From: Epiperipatus broadwayi
Taxonomy: Eukaryota; Onychophora; Udeonychophora; Euonychophora; Peripatidae
NCBI GenBank assembly: GCA_028023455.1
Contig: JAQFVV010000029.1
Location: 10,148,644 to 10,212,643, forward strand
Length of the DNA: 64,000 bases
Reading direction: 5' to 3'
In this document: positions 1-12,800 of the stretch, piece by piece
Numbering within the stretch: the first letter of the stretch is position 1
How the letters are laid out: each line of letters starts with the position of its first letter
The notes under the pieces: generated by a model
What the model saw: the letters and a program-made list of their open reading frames with translations, nothing else
Told to the model about the DNA's origin: nothing
Database searches by the model: none
Program-made: the position numbers and the translations under genes

Positions 1-725
1 ATTGCATGATTTATTAAGAATCCGTGTAGTTATAAAAAAAATCATTGTTTAAGTTAATTAAGATTTTATAATAGTAGTTTTCAAATTATAATAGTAAACA
101 TTTTATTAAAATAAATTATCTTTAAAACTTAATATTTTGTCCGTCAATTCTTTTACCACTAATTAAAGAAGTAATGTATTATATTATTCTTTTGATTGAG
201 CTAATGGGGATTTCTTAGGCGCTGAGTTAGTTTGCCATCGTTCAAAGTGCATTATTTACTTCTTGTAATTAACTGGGGCCTGGAGTTCTCTCCGAAACAA
301 AAAAATGCTTTGAATGATAGGTGTTGAATTTTGCAGCCAAAAAAATCTGGGGTCTGGAAACGTAGTCATCATTATATATCTTATATATATAGCTCCAGCT
401 TGGTCACGGATACTCTCCGGGTATTATGATTCACTGCCTAAGGGGGGCGATGTGGAGTAATACTTAAATTGCATTGGTGTAGATCAAATTAATAAAAAAT
501 AATTGTATCGTATTTAGTATGTTTAAAAGTCTTACAATATTTCTTCCACAAGTTTCTATTTTATTAAAGAGCAAAAAGTTTATGCTAGATTGAGTTCTCA
601 TGCGATCTACTGCACCATCCAGATCAAAATATACTTAGTAAATAATAAACAGAAACACATACAAATATAACTAATTATTATTTTATAAAAAAATATTATC
701 AAGCAATATATGCTTTAAATGAAAC
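1..725 (-). other. beta-adaptin intron, partial (continues beyond the window)
   Basis: No exon is seen. A relatively GC-rich patch at about 180-470 stands out from the AT-rich surroundings and is probably a transposon scrap, but it matches nothing else that I recognise in the window. The rest is AT-rich with no recognisable content. Confidence 0.6.
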
Positions 726-828
726 CTGGGTATTTTCATCATGGAATCCTTCCAAGAAGCTTTCCAACAGTTCATCAGCATTATCAATTCGTTCAGCATA
801 TTCTCCGATAATCCATATCATAGAAGCC
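726..828 (-). CDS. AP1B1/AP2B1: beta-adaptin exon (about residues 446-480)
   Basis: A 103-bp exon with acceptor TATTTAG above 828 and donor GTTTCA below 726. The first G completes Arg (CG|G). The exon then reads [20 protein letters not shown] and [15 protein letters not shown], matching the family segment ending in the motif that precedes VQL. Phase and sequence both confirm direct splicing from the exon at 25730-25818 across a 24.9-kb intron. The donor departs from consensus after GT. The following exon, expected to begin VQLQLLTAIVKLF or similar, lies beyond position 1. Confidence 0.95.
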
Positions 829-3800
829 CTAAATAATAAATTGGAAAAAGTTTTACAAATATATCTAGTCTTCATAATACAACAATTATAGAAAAATAAG
901 AAAAAATACAGTTATAACTGTAATTTAACGTAGAAATCTTAATCATAGTTTCAAAATATCAAACTTGCAAAATTTACAAATAATTTTTATGCTATATATA
1001 TATATGTTGTGTGCAAATGCCTACAATTTTTAAACAAAAAATTTAATATATTAGTCTGGAAATTATTTGGATTAATATTATCATCTAAATTTTAATTCTT
1101 CTGAAAAAGGCATCTGACTGCCATAATTTATTTAAGGTTAACTAAGAATTTTCCTATTGCATACATGACAGCAATATTATAAAGACTAATAAATAGTTGA
1201 AATTTCAGTGAGACCCAAGTATAACTTTCTCAGAAATTACATTTTAGCAAACTAACATCTTTTTCAAAAGAATTTAAGTGAAAAAGATACCACTAATCAA
1301 ATAATTTTTACCAAATAAATATACGAAATATTCCCATTTGAAAACATATGCATACAAACGCCTTTTATTTGTGAAAATATTTATATAAATATATTGTGAG
1401 GGTATCAAATTTGTATCTACACCAACCTTTATCTACCTGTAATAATAGGTAATGTGTAATCACAATCTATGCCTAGCCAAATGAATATAAGTTTGCTAAC
1501 ATGCTATTCATCAAATCTAAGTACATAAATAAATATATATGCACATATATATATATATAGACAATCAAGATTGCATTAGGCAACTAATTATTAAGTCGAG
1601 CATTATTCTATCTCACATACGTATTAAAGCATAGCTAAACTATTGAAGTAAGGGATGTTGAACACTTAAAAAAATTTATATAAACATATAAGTATAACAA
1701 TGATTGTCTTGTTTCATATTTTTATACATCATGAAACAGGACTAAATGATAATGCAAATTATACTGAACTAACTATGATAACGATCGAGGGTCGAGTATT
1801 CTGCTAAGCAACCTAGGATAGGAATAAAATAATGGCTTGTAATGATACTTCTTGAATCGATTTTCGCAAGATGAGTACAGACAACAATAGGTATTAACAG
1901 CATGTGAAAAGGAAATGAAATATTACACTTGCCAAGAGATGAAAGCAATGCAGACTATAAAATGAAAAAGCAGTTCTAACCTGCGTCTTAGAAACTATAC
2001 GTTCGCCAAGGAAAACCATAAAAAATAAAAATAAAAAAAACAAGTTTCGAACATTGTACAAGATGGAAACTTTTGTCTGAACAGATAGTTCGTGTATAAA
2101 ATGAAATTTTATATAGAAGAATAGAAATACATTGAATAATTTGTTTTCGTGTTGATAAAAATAATAAATGAGTAATTTGAACAACTGGATTAATTTATTT
2201 TTTTTTTGTGGAAGAATTATAAACTTATGAGACAAATTGAATGATAAATTTAAAGTGAAATACAGAATAAAGTGCACACCCAGAAAATAAGTTAATATAT
2301 ATATAACCAACAAAGCAAACAATTGAAGAATCATACCTTATTACACAGAAAATTTATTCAAATCTTTCTATGTTGAAAGCCGCAAATAAGTGAAAATTTT
2401 ATATACCTATTGTGCTAATGCAATGTGGTCAGGGTGAGCGAACTGATGTCACCGGTGGGATCATTTACTCAATAATCATCTAAACTAAGAGTCATTGTCT
2501 AGAACTTAAATGCGTAATATAAGATGGAATGTCTGCATGAGGAGTGGAAGGAAACGACAGATCACCAATGGAGGATTGTTCAGAAGGTACGATTCGGAAG
2601 TAGCCATGGTCAATCTGTATTTTACGAGGAGAGGACTATGTAAAGCATGCAAACTTTAACCTAAAAGGGACTCTGTCAACTCAGCTAATTTTAATTCTTG
2701 ATTCAAGAGATATATCTTAAGTTTTTTTTTTGTTAGATATGTTTGTATATAGTGACATGTATATATGAATAATTTTATTTTATTTTTATCCTTGGGAGCA
2801 TAAATACTTCAGTTCAACTTTTTGGAATAGTTCACTTGTTGAAAATGCAAGGAGAGAGGGTAGAGAAGGTTCAGTTTAGTAGAAACTTTTTTTTTAAATA
2901 AATTTTAGGTGTAAATTCCTTCCCCAGTATTCGGTTCATTATCATTACCCTTTTAAGTGGAGCCAAAGATAAGAGTTCCATTTATTCTATGTTAACATTC
3001 ACATACTCTGACTAAAAAGAAAAGATTATCTGTTGGTTGTTTGTTAAAATAATATTTATTATTTAAATCTTCTCTGGCATAAATGACTAACACCCTGAAT
3101 GAATTTTCCTTACTATCATATTATGAATTATTTATGACGTGATAACAGAAAAGAGAAAGGGGGTGATGTCAGCTGTATTACACCATAAACCACATGTTGA
3201 ATCGATGCTCTTAACAGCAATAGTTTAAATTAGATAGCGAGAGTCAAGTTTATAAAAGTATAATTTTTTTTTTTTACTTTATCTAATTTTTTTTTTTTTA
3301 TATATATATACTACTATTACTATGTATACAGAAATGTCTCTGAGGAACTTCTATCATAAGGAAATGTGATAGGTAACTCTAAATTATTGTACTAATTATG
3401 ATAGATGTTAATCAGTGATATTTGAAACGTGTGTACAGACATATATTTTTGCTTTCGCTACATTTGTAAATATTGTTTCATTTTTTTTTTTGCATTCATT
3501 TAAGAATTTTTGTTTATATATATATATGATTAGCTAAATAAATGTTTTAAAGTTATGTTAAATTGATAAAGTCTCTTTGCTTAAATATATATATATATAC
3601 ACATATACTTGCCACCAGTCTATAGTTAACTTAAGGAAATATTAAATGAATGTAATATACTAGTAATGACTTTGGGGATGTAACTCAGATTATCAGACTA
3701 CATATGGGCATGCCTGTTAATGAAATCGAAGGCGAATTCTCCCCGAATTTGAACTCTGTAGTATAACGGGACCGATGAACCGACCCAAGTTGCATTTAGG

Positions 3801-6800
3801 TTTGATATAGAAGTAGTGAGAGGTTCTTGTGGAAGCAAGTGCAATCATAGATCTTGTACTTTTTTGCATTGGCGCCAGCATCCTACCTGAAGATCCAAAT
3901 TCTGACCGTAGTAAGATGCAGCTCCCTCTTATGACGTCATCGCCCGGACCGTTCCAATATATACATAATTTTAAAAATCAACTTGAATTTAATTACAATC
4001 AAAGCAATCGTGATATGCTTTCAATTAATATTACAGTTTTTAAATAGTAAATAAAATAAGCTAAAGAACTAGAATCTATTATTATGCTTACAAAGGTGAA
4101 TGAATTGCACTATATTATTTTACTAGACAAATATATTAATGATTTTGTGTACAATAAAATACATCTTTCTTCTTTGAAACAAGTTCCATTATTTTATCTC
4201 CTTTTCTAACTATATTGTGGAATACATTTTTAAAAAAAAATCAGACCTTTTGCAATCTCCTGAATAAATAATATGAATTAAATTTTTAAATCTTTCAGCA
4301 TTTATCTTAATGTAATTATGATATTGCAAAATTGCGAAATCGTACATTTACAAATATTGTGAATTTGAAACAAGGCAAGGTTATCAATTATAAATATAAA
4401 CTAAATAAACAGATAGCTACCTATAAATGTATGTTAAGACTTCTGTATGAAAACAGATTAGAAAAAAACTTTGCAACAGGATTCTTTGATCAAATTATAA
4501 CAATTATTGTCAATAAAAATCTGCCAATGATTCTACTCCTTTAACATGTTCTGCAATCTCAAATTTAGTGCCACAACATAAATATAAAACTCATATCACA
4601 GAAACAATTAAAGAGACTGAAGTGGAGTTGGGCTGAACATACTGCTACCAGAGATGATAATAGATGGATAGTTGAAATCTTAAACAGGATTTCTAGAGAT
4701 TATAAAAGACCTAGAAAGAGACCACATGTGAGATGGATGAATAAGGAAATGTGATGGGGTGATGTGAAGAAAAGAGGCTAGAAATTGGAGAAGATGGACT
4801 GAACATGGAGAGACCTTCATCCTGCAGTGGATCAATAATAGTTGAAAATGATGATAATGATATCTTTAATACAGATATGTTTTAAGAGTACATAACTGAA
4901 GATGATGATTATGCCTCACATCGAACAGACAAGTATGCAAAAATATGAAATTGAAGAGTCTAACTATTTAATCACATTATGGTTGGTCCAATTATATATC
5001 TAACAATGACAATATACATATAAATAATTGAACATACAACTGCTGTGTCATTTGATATACTAGACTGAATGTGGAAAACTTAAGTCTCTACACTTTCACA
5101 GGATAAAATTCAAATGCTCTATGTTTGGGAGTAACAGTTTTATACATGTAAATATGAAAAGTTATATAGTAAAATCCAGCTTTTACTTTCTTTCTAGCAT
5201 AATTTTAGTTGTTTCTGAGTGCACCACCATCTTTCTTAAATGGACTGGTTTCACCATATCTTCCAGCATCAACTTATCATTACATTACCTGTTTGTCTAA
5301 CGCAGTTTATGTAGCATCTTTCAGATTAAGATGCCAGTTACATAGACATATACTTTTAAAGAATAAAGATTATCCTCTACACTGGTTACCACCAATTAAA
5401 TATATGTTGGGTTTTAATAAACGAAATATCCACATACAAATATATAATTATGTCCCACAAATTACTAGAAAAAGAAAAATAACTAAATCTGCTATTAATT
5501 GACTTTATTACGGCAAGATAAGTGTATGCTACACTTTGCTTTCAAAAATTAAATAGATGTATAATTTACAAAAACATTTATAAAAAAAAAAAAAAAAAAT
5601 TAAAAAAAAAAAAAAAAATATAATAAAAATAAAAAATATATATATATACATTTTCCATTTCCCCCCCAAAAAATAAAAAAAAAAAAAATCTTAAACTTTT
5701 TAAAAAAAAAAAAAAAAGGTTTTTTACTTAAAAAAATATGTATTAGACAATTATGAAGAAAGTATATAAATATAAAATTTAGAAATAAAGTATAAACATT
5801 AAAGTTACAAAAAAAAAAAATATTCAAAGTTAGTACATTTAAATACTAAGGCCTTTTAAAATGTACATTTTAGATTTTATAAAATTTAAATATTTATCTA
5901 CAATTTATAGTTGTACTTAATATACTTTGTAAGGTTTTGATAGAGTTCTACAATTTTGTATCAAATTTTAATGTTGATCCACTTTATAATCCTGTTTTCA
6001 ACATTATTTTTATAGCTGGAAATTCTTTAATATTTATCCTAATGTTTTAAATCTTTTTTTAATAGTCAACATTTTGTTACAGGAAATATATTTCAGATAG
6101 GCCAATTATTTTTTTAGTTCATTCATTCAGTGGTTTAGATGGATGTCCTTCCCTCATGGTGATTATACGATTACATGACTATAAGAAAATAGCAATCCAA
6201 ACAGAGAGTGCTTTTTAGCATGCTGACAATTTTGTTCATAAATTGAGGTAAAATATATTTATAGATATAGAAAAATTATAATAATGTATACAAGTCAATA
6301 TCCTATAATAAATACTTATCATATGAATGATTTTAACATCAGCTTGACAAATGCTGGTGAATTAGAGTTTTTTGCCTTCCCATGTTTACTCAGGAGTTTT
6401 TCGATTTTAGACTTTACAATAATGATGATACTCAAATCACTTGTATGAAATAATGTCAGCTAACATTCTAATTAAGCCACCAATGTTATTTGGTAAATAT
6501 GCAGAGACTGCTTATAATTTACTAATTACCTGAATTTTGAAATTTAGTTTTTGGTAAACATATTACCTTTTTTAAATTGATTTTTTACATTCAATTTTAT
6601 ATTGTGAAATGCATACATATTTAAATATTTTATGATTTGAGTTTCTTAAATTTAATTGGAAGTTAATTTTAATTTAAATTTGTTTTAATAAAACTTAATT
6701 ATCACAATGTCATATCCAAAATAATTAAATTAATTTCCCTATTTTTTCCACACCATTATTAAATTTCCAAATAAGTACATTATTTAATTCTGTAACTAAA

Positions 6801-9800
6801 CGTAATTATTTTAAATCCATATCTAAATAATTATCAAAAGATGGCTACTCTTTTATATTTATGCAGGTACTATGTATAAAGATGATATTGTACAGACATA
6901 TTTAACAATTCATACTTTTAACTATATTTAAGTTTTGATGACATACAGTGATTTTAACTCTTTCAATATTTTTAACTTAGCTTTACACATTATTTTACCA
7001 ATCATCAATTTACATATCTATTAAATTAAAGCTTGGTTTAAATTTATGCTACACTACTTAAATATCATGTAGACATTTTTTTGTCAATTTGCTCTCAGAC
7101 ACATACCGTTACATATTTGATGACTAATTGTGTGGCCTGATACCAACAATAGACAGGTTATGAGATTAAAATAAAATTATACTAACTAGGTATATTGTCA
7201 CATATTTGCTGCACCAATATATAAAAGTCCAATAGCTAGTCACATATATATATATATCATTATCATCAAATATTTTGCTGAAAAGCCAGCATTCCTAGTC
7301 ATGAAATAAAATGTACTCAATTACTTTTGTTTTGTAATATACATATATTGTATATATATGTTCTCAGTTCACACATATATGTATTCTTTAAGTGAAAAAA
7401 ATTTTTTTTCTTCTATAGAGATTTATGTGTGCATGTATTATTATTGTTATTATATAGTTTATAGATGATAAACTTAAGCAATTGTAGAGAGAGAAAGTAA
7501 TAAGAAGCAATATGTAATATATGGATTTGTTGTTTTTTTTCATTTCACAAGCGCTTGAGAAATTTGCACTCTCTCAATTTAATTAAATAATGTTTTAAAT
7601 TATTTAGCTTTAATTTTTGTTAAAATAAAGCAGACCAGAGAAAACTGATAAGAAAGATGTGAAAACAATCAATCATGATAAATGTACACGTGTGAGAACA
7701 GCTGTGTGAATAAAACACTTTAACATATATTTCTAATGACTATAAATTGCAAGCTTTATTGTTTGTGTTGTCCTGGATTAGATTATCTCAGAAAAGGGGG
7801 GTGCTTTGACGGGATAAATAATTGTTGATTTTTTATCTGTTAATAACTTAAAATCATCTGGATGAGATATATGGTTTGTCTCAAGTCACAGTTATTTTTG
7901 TTGGGGGATTTTAGTTTCTTTGATCAGAAATTTGAAATAAAAACGAGTGAAATAATATTTGTTCAGTTTTTGCTTTGGAAATGAGTGAAACAATATTTAC
8001 TGAATGGCAATCAGTTAATAATATTAACTATGCAATTGTTTTAAACTGAAAAGAGATGAACAGTTTTCTTTTTTTTTTTTAAGAGTATGAGCTATTGATT
8101 TTTTTCTCTCTTTAAGAAAAAATCTGGGGAAGAAAAATGACTCTTGTTTTAAAATAAATACAGAAGATGTGCGTATATATAAAGTAGCTCACACCAAGAT
8201 TAATATAAAGTTATTAAAATTCTATAAAATGGTATTAATAAATATTTTTGTTATGAAGGAAATAAACAGGATGCCTTGTTAAAAGCCCACTGCTTCTGCT
8301 CCCTAAAATCTAACAGAATGAGTTAAATCACTATTCTACTATAGACTTATATACCGGTCCATAGTAACCAAAAGAATGGACAAATTTAAAACCAGCCAAA
8401 GATGTCATCTGATCATCATCTTGGACAAGAGAAGGAGAAAGAAAAGATGAATAAAAGCCATATATGGCCAAGTTTGATTAAGCTAAGAATCAATTTTTTT
8501 TTTTTTTAAAGTTTTCCTGACATTCATCTAAAGTGTCTACAATGATTTTTTTTAAAAAAATTGGAAACAAGCCAGTCAACCAATTCATCGTTATCAAAAG
8601 TATCAACAATAAATAATTTTAAAATTGTGGAAACAAGCAAATCAATTAATTCATGTTTATTAAAAGGTATCAACAAGAACTTTTCTTTTTAAATGGTAGA
8701 AATAAGCAAATCAACCTATTGAAGATATAAATAGGCAAGCAGTCTGAAAATTTAAACCTGAGACATTTATAAGAAGTGAAAATAATCGGGTAACTATGAA
8801 CTTTCATTAACAAATCTTTTATTCTTACTTATTTAAAAGTAAACATTAATTTATCGGGTCAAAGTATTTTTTTTTTCTCTTGATACAGAAAACATTAAGA
8901 GTTTATTCATTGATTATGTTATTCTTAGTAATACATTGCAATACACACACAGTTTAATTTCATTAAACATAGTTTTTTTTTTATTGTTTTGATTTTTTTT
9001 TTTTATTATTGTTATTATATATTGTAAAACTAAAATGTTTTTTTTATATATGTTCTTTATTGATTGTGATAATAAGCAACCCAGCTGAATATGCGTTATA
9101 ATGTTTTTATTTATTTATTTATTTTTTTGGCATATTAGACTGGATATCATTTATTTTGTTACTCAGGGTTGCAATAATATTTTTATATATGATTTATGTA
9201 TGAATCCATCATATAGGGGTATACATTTTAAACATATATGTTAACATTATCAAATGTGTGCGTGTATAACTGATTAAATAAACACGTCAAAAGAATAGGT
9301 CATGCATAATTAGTTTAAGTATAGGAAATTGAAGAGCAAGGCTTAACATCAGAATGAAAGTGAAAAACACACATATTACATATGAAATTTATTTTTTGTA
9401 ATATGGAATATATAAGAAAAATCTTAAGTAAGCATTTATAGAATATTTTTTTTCTAATATCAATTTAAGCCAGCTTATTTTAAAATATCAAAAAATTGAT
9501 AAACTTGTATATTAAATTTATTTGGATATGCATATATAAAATTTTGTATTAATTCTATATTTAATTAATATAATAATAGAGTCAATTGTACAGTTATTAA
9601 TTTGATTTTAAAAGAAAAGAAACAATAGTATTAATAAAATATAATTATATATCTTAATTGTTTTCCGAGTTGTTATTGAAAATATTGTTGTATTTTTCTT
9701 GTCTTGATTCTATCATTTAAATGATCATCATCATCGCTCGCAGATATTAAGAATCATCAGCCCTGGCAAATATTAAGCAAGTCTCGCAAAATGTTAAGCA

Positions 9801-12800
9801 AGCTAGAATATTGATTTACATTTAAGTATTTGGGGATTAAGCTTGATAATAACCAAGTTTTAATAATTATAGATTAATAATAGAAAGCTAAAATTATGTT
9901 AGGCCCATGAGTTTTGATCATCCTCATCAAAGATGGATATCACATTATTGATTAAAACACTGTTTAAACATAGTACTGTACATGAGTTATGATATCATCA
10001 TTAAATAAATTATAATCATTAAATCTAATGTTTAACATAATTAATATATTTAGTAAATAGGGGTTTATAGAAAGTTGAATATCATTTGGGGAGATGTGTG
10101 ATGATCAGTCATCATCACTGGTATTATTGAATCCTAGTTTTAACTATAAAAGTATTTTAGTAAATAACCATAAACTTATATAAATGCTAGTGAATATAAT
10201 ATTTAAATCCCAGTTTGACATAGGATGATTTGAAAAAAGAAAATGCCTATAAGTTTATGAAAAGTAAATTTATTGTTGTGAGTTCATTATAAAGCTATGG
10301 CTTGTATCATCATCATCATTCTTATTATCATCATCATTATCATCATCATCATTATCATCTTTATATTATAATAAATAATTAAGTTGAGTAACTAGTTTCA
10401 TGGCCACACACTTACGTGATAGTCTTCACTATGTTTATTTAGAAGCCATTAATGAGAGTATTTTTTGCATCTGTTCATCAATATACGTAAACTGAGCTAG
10501 TAATATTTATAAGAGTCTTTAATATATAAATTTTAGTGATATTGGGATCTTATAATTTTATTGATGTAGATAAGATATAAGAATGTCATTTTCTTTTGTT
10601 CATTAGTCATCCAAGTCATGTGTAGTAAAAATGTACCGAATGAGTTTGAACTCATTACACTATGCACAGATAATACTTATCTAGATTTAGAACAATCTAG
10701 TGGCGCTCGTGGAAAACACATGTACTTAGCTAAACTGAATAAAAGTGATCCAGTCCCCTTTCCAACTTAATAATATTAACTTTATATGATATTTTTTATA
10801 TGTTGTTATAAATAATGCCAGTGTGTGCGTATGACCATGAATGGTCTTATATATTTGAAAGAAGAATAGGAAGGATTCTTTGTTATAAAACCCTATTATT
10901 GGAGATAAGCGAAATGCACTCAATGGATTTCACAGAGTAATTTTATTCAGTTGCTATATCTAATATTATTTTATTTGATGACAATGGCTAGTATATTTTA
11001 TTGAATAAATGACTCCCCAATATCGAAATATTTTAAATATTTAATGATCATAGTTTTAATTTTCATTTTATTTTATATGTTGAAAAATGGGATAATTTAT
11101 TTATTTCATCATTAGTGTGACAGAATTAATGTTTAGGATAGTTGCAAACGGGCTATAATGTTATATTTAATTAATTACAAATAGACACCCAAATAGAGCA
11201 TGATATGCATATATTCTTATTTATATGTTAGCATCATCCTTATTTAATTATAAATTGTATTTTAGCTAACACAGTAAATTCATTTCTCATTTAAAATTAC
11301 AAATGATGAACAGCTGGAGCATATCATATATCCTGTTTAGTGTTTAGTTATTGAATTATAGCATTTATCATTTTATCACTCATCTATATATTTATAATCG
11401 GTTACAAAATAGCAGCCTTTTTCATCATTACATTATTTTGTATGCTGCTACAAATTTTTCTTACTGTTACAAACGGCGCAGATTATAAACATATAATAAT
11501 TAATAATTTCTTCATTTTTATTTCTGTTACAATATATAATCGATTATATCACAATTGAACCACAAATAAAATCATCCCCGAAAAATAATGATGCCTATAA
11601 CTTAAAAATAATTAAGAGAAAATATGTAGTAACAAACGTATGACTAATATATAATGAGAGAATAAGAAGTCATAATTATAGAAGGTTAAATGACAGGGAT
11701 AATTAGGCGAGTTAAAATAACGAAGTGAAAAGAGATTCAAAAATAAAAATTGCATGGAAGGATGAGATGGAAATCAGGAACAACAAAAACATAGGAAGTA
11801 GAGGAAAAAACAGAAGAGAAGAAAACATTTTTTCAGATTTTCGCTTATTTATGCAAAACATTAATGAGAGCAAAGCATTTATGGAAGAAAAATAGAATAA
11901 AATAGAGAACAGAATAAATCTGAAAACAAAACTAATCTTGAAAAGATAGTATAAGAAATGAATACAAAAAAAGATAATAATGAGATAATACAACAATTGA
12001 ATATCAAGAATATAAAAACAATGTCAATAATGAAAAGACAGGAAATGATAAAAGAAAATAATGAGATGATATAGTAGCCAAACAGAAAAATGGAAAAAAA
12101 CAAAACTGAAAATTAGAACATGATACAAAAAATGAAAACTGAAAATAAAACATGATGAAAATGTTGCAAGAGATAAAGTAAGCTTTTGCAGAAAGATATA
12201 AACACTATAAAAACATAGATATTGTACAAAAATGTATAAGTAATGTAAAAATTTTAGAAGACTCAAATTGAATTAATGTTGATAGAGAATTCCAAAATTG
12301 ATATAGAGAGACCGAGTTTTGTTACTCTAAAAGTAAAATCAGATATAACCACTGAAAATTTAAAAATTAAAATTCAGAAGAAATATAAAATTCCTTTTGA
12401 ACAAGGTTTGATTTTTAATAACAAGTGTTTGGAAGATGGCTTATCCAATTATAACATTCAGCTTATATTTTTTACTTAATGGTAATCTTAGAGGTGGAAC
12501 CCAGCATTGCCAAAACAGAAAAATATTTCATAAGGATAAAGAAGAATATTGTGAAAATGGCTGAATATAGAAATATATTGTATCATTCCTGCCAAAGATT
12601 AGCCACTTACTGAATCAAGACCACTGTAAAATTTACACTAATAATGGGAAGGTTATTTAATTATTATTGACATGCATATATACATACAACACATATGTTT
12701 ATTTACATTAGCAGTTAATCAAAGAAGTCATAATAAATTGTTTTTATAATGAATCATTTAGTACAACAAATATAGGAAACGATATTATATACACATATAC

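Noticed and set aside
1894-2334. 146-codon open frame on the minus strand
   Set aside because: Phe/Leu/Ile/Tyr-rich low-complexity translation of AT-rich intron DNA, with no motif and no splice context.
5209-5502. 97-codon open frame on the plus strand
   Set aside because: Better composition than most, but no recognisable motif, no splice or start context, and it ends just before a poly-A region. It may be part of an unidentified mobile element.
5600-5827. 75-codon open frame on the minus strand
   Set aside because: It consists of poly-A/T runs translated as Phe and is homopolymer artefact.
11712-12266. Overlapping minus-strand open frames rich in Phe, Ser and Leu
   Set aside because: They are the complement of an A-rich, purine-biased stretch (GAAAA repeats). 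Three overlapping frames are all open for compositional reasons.
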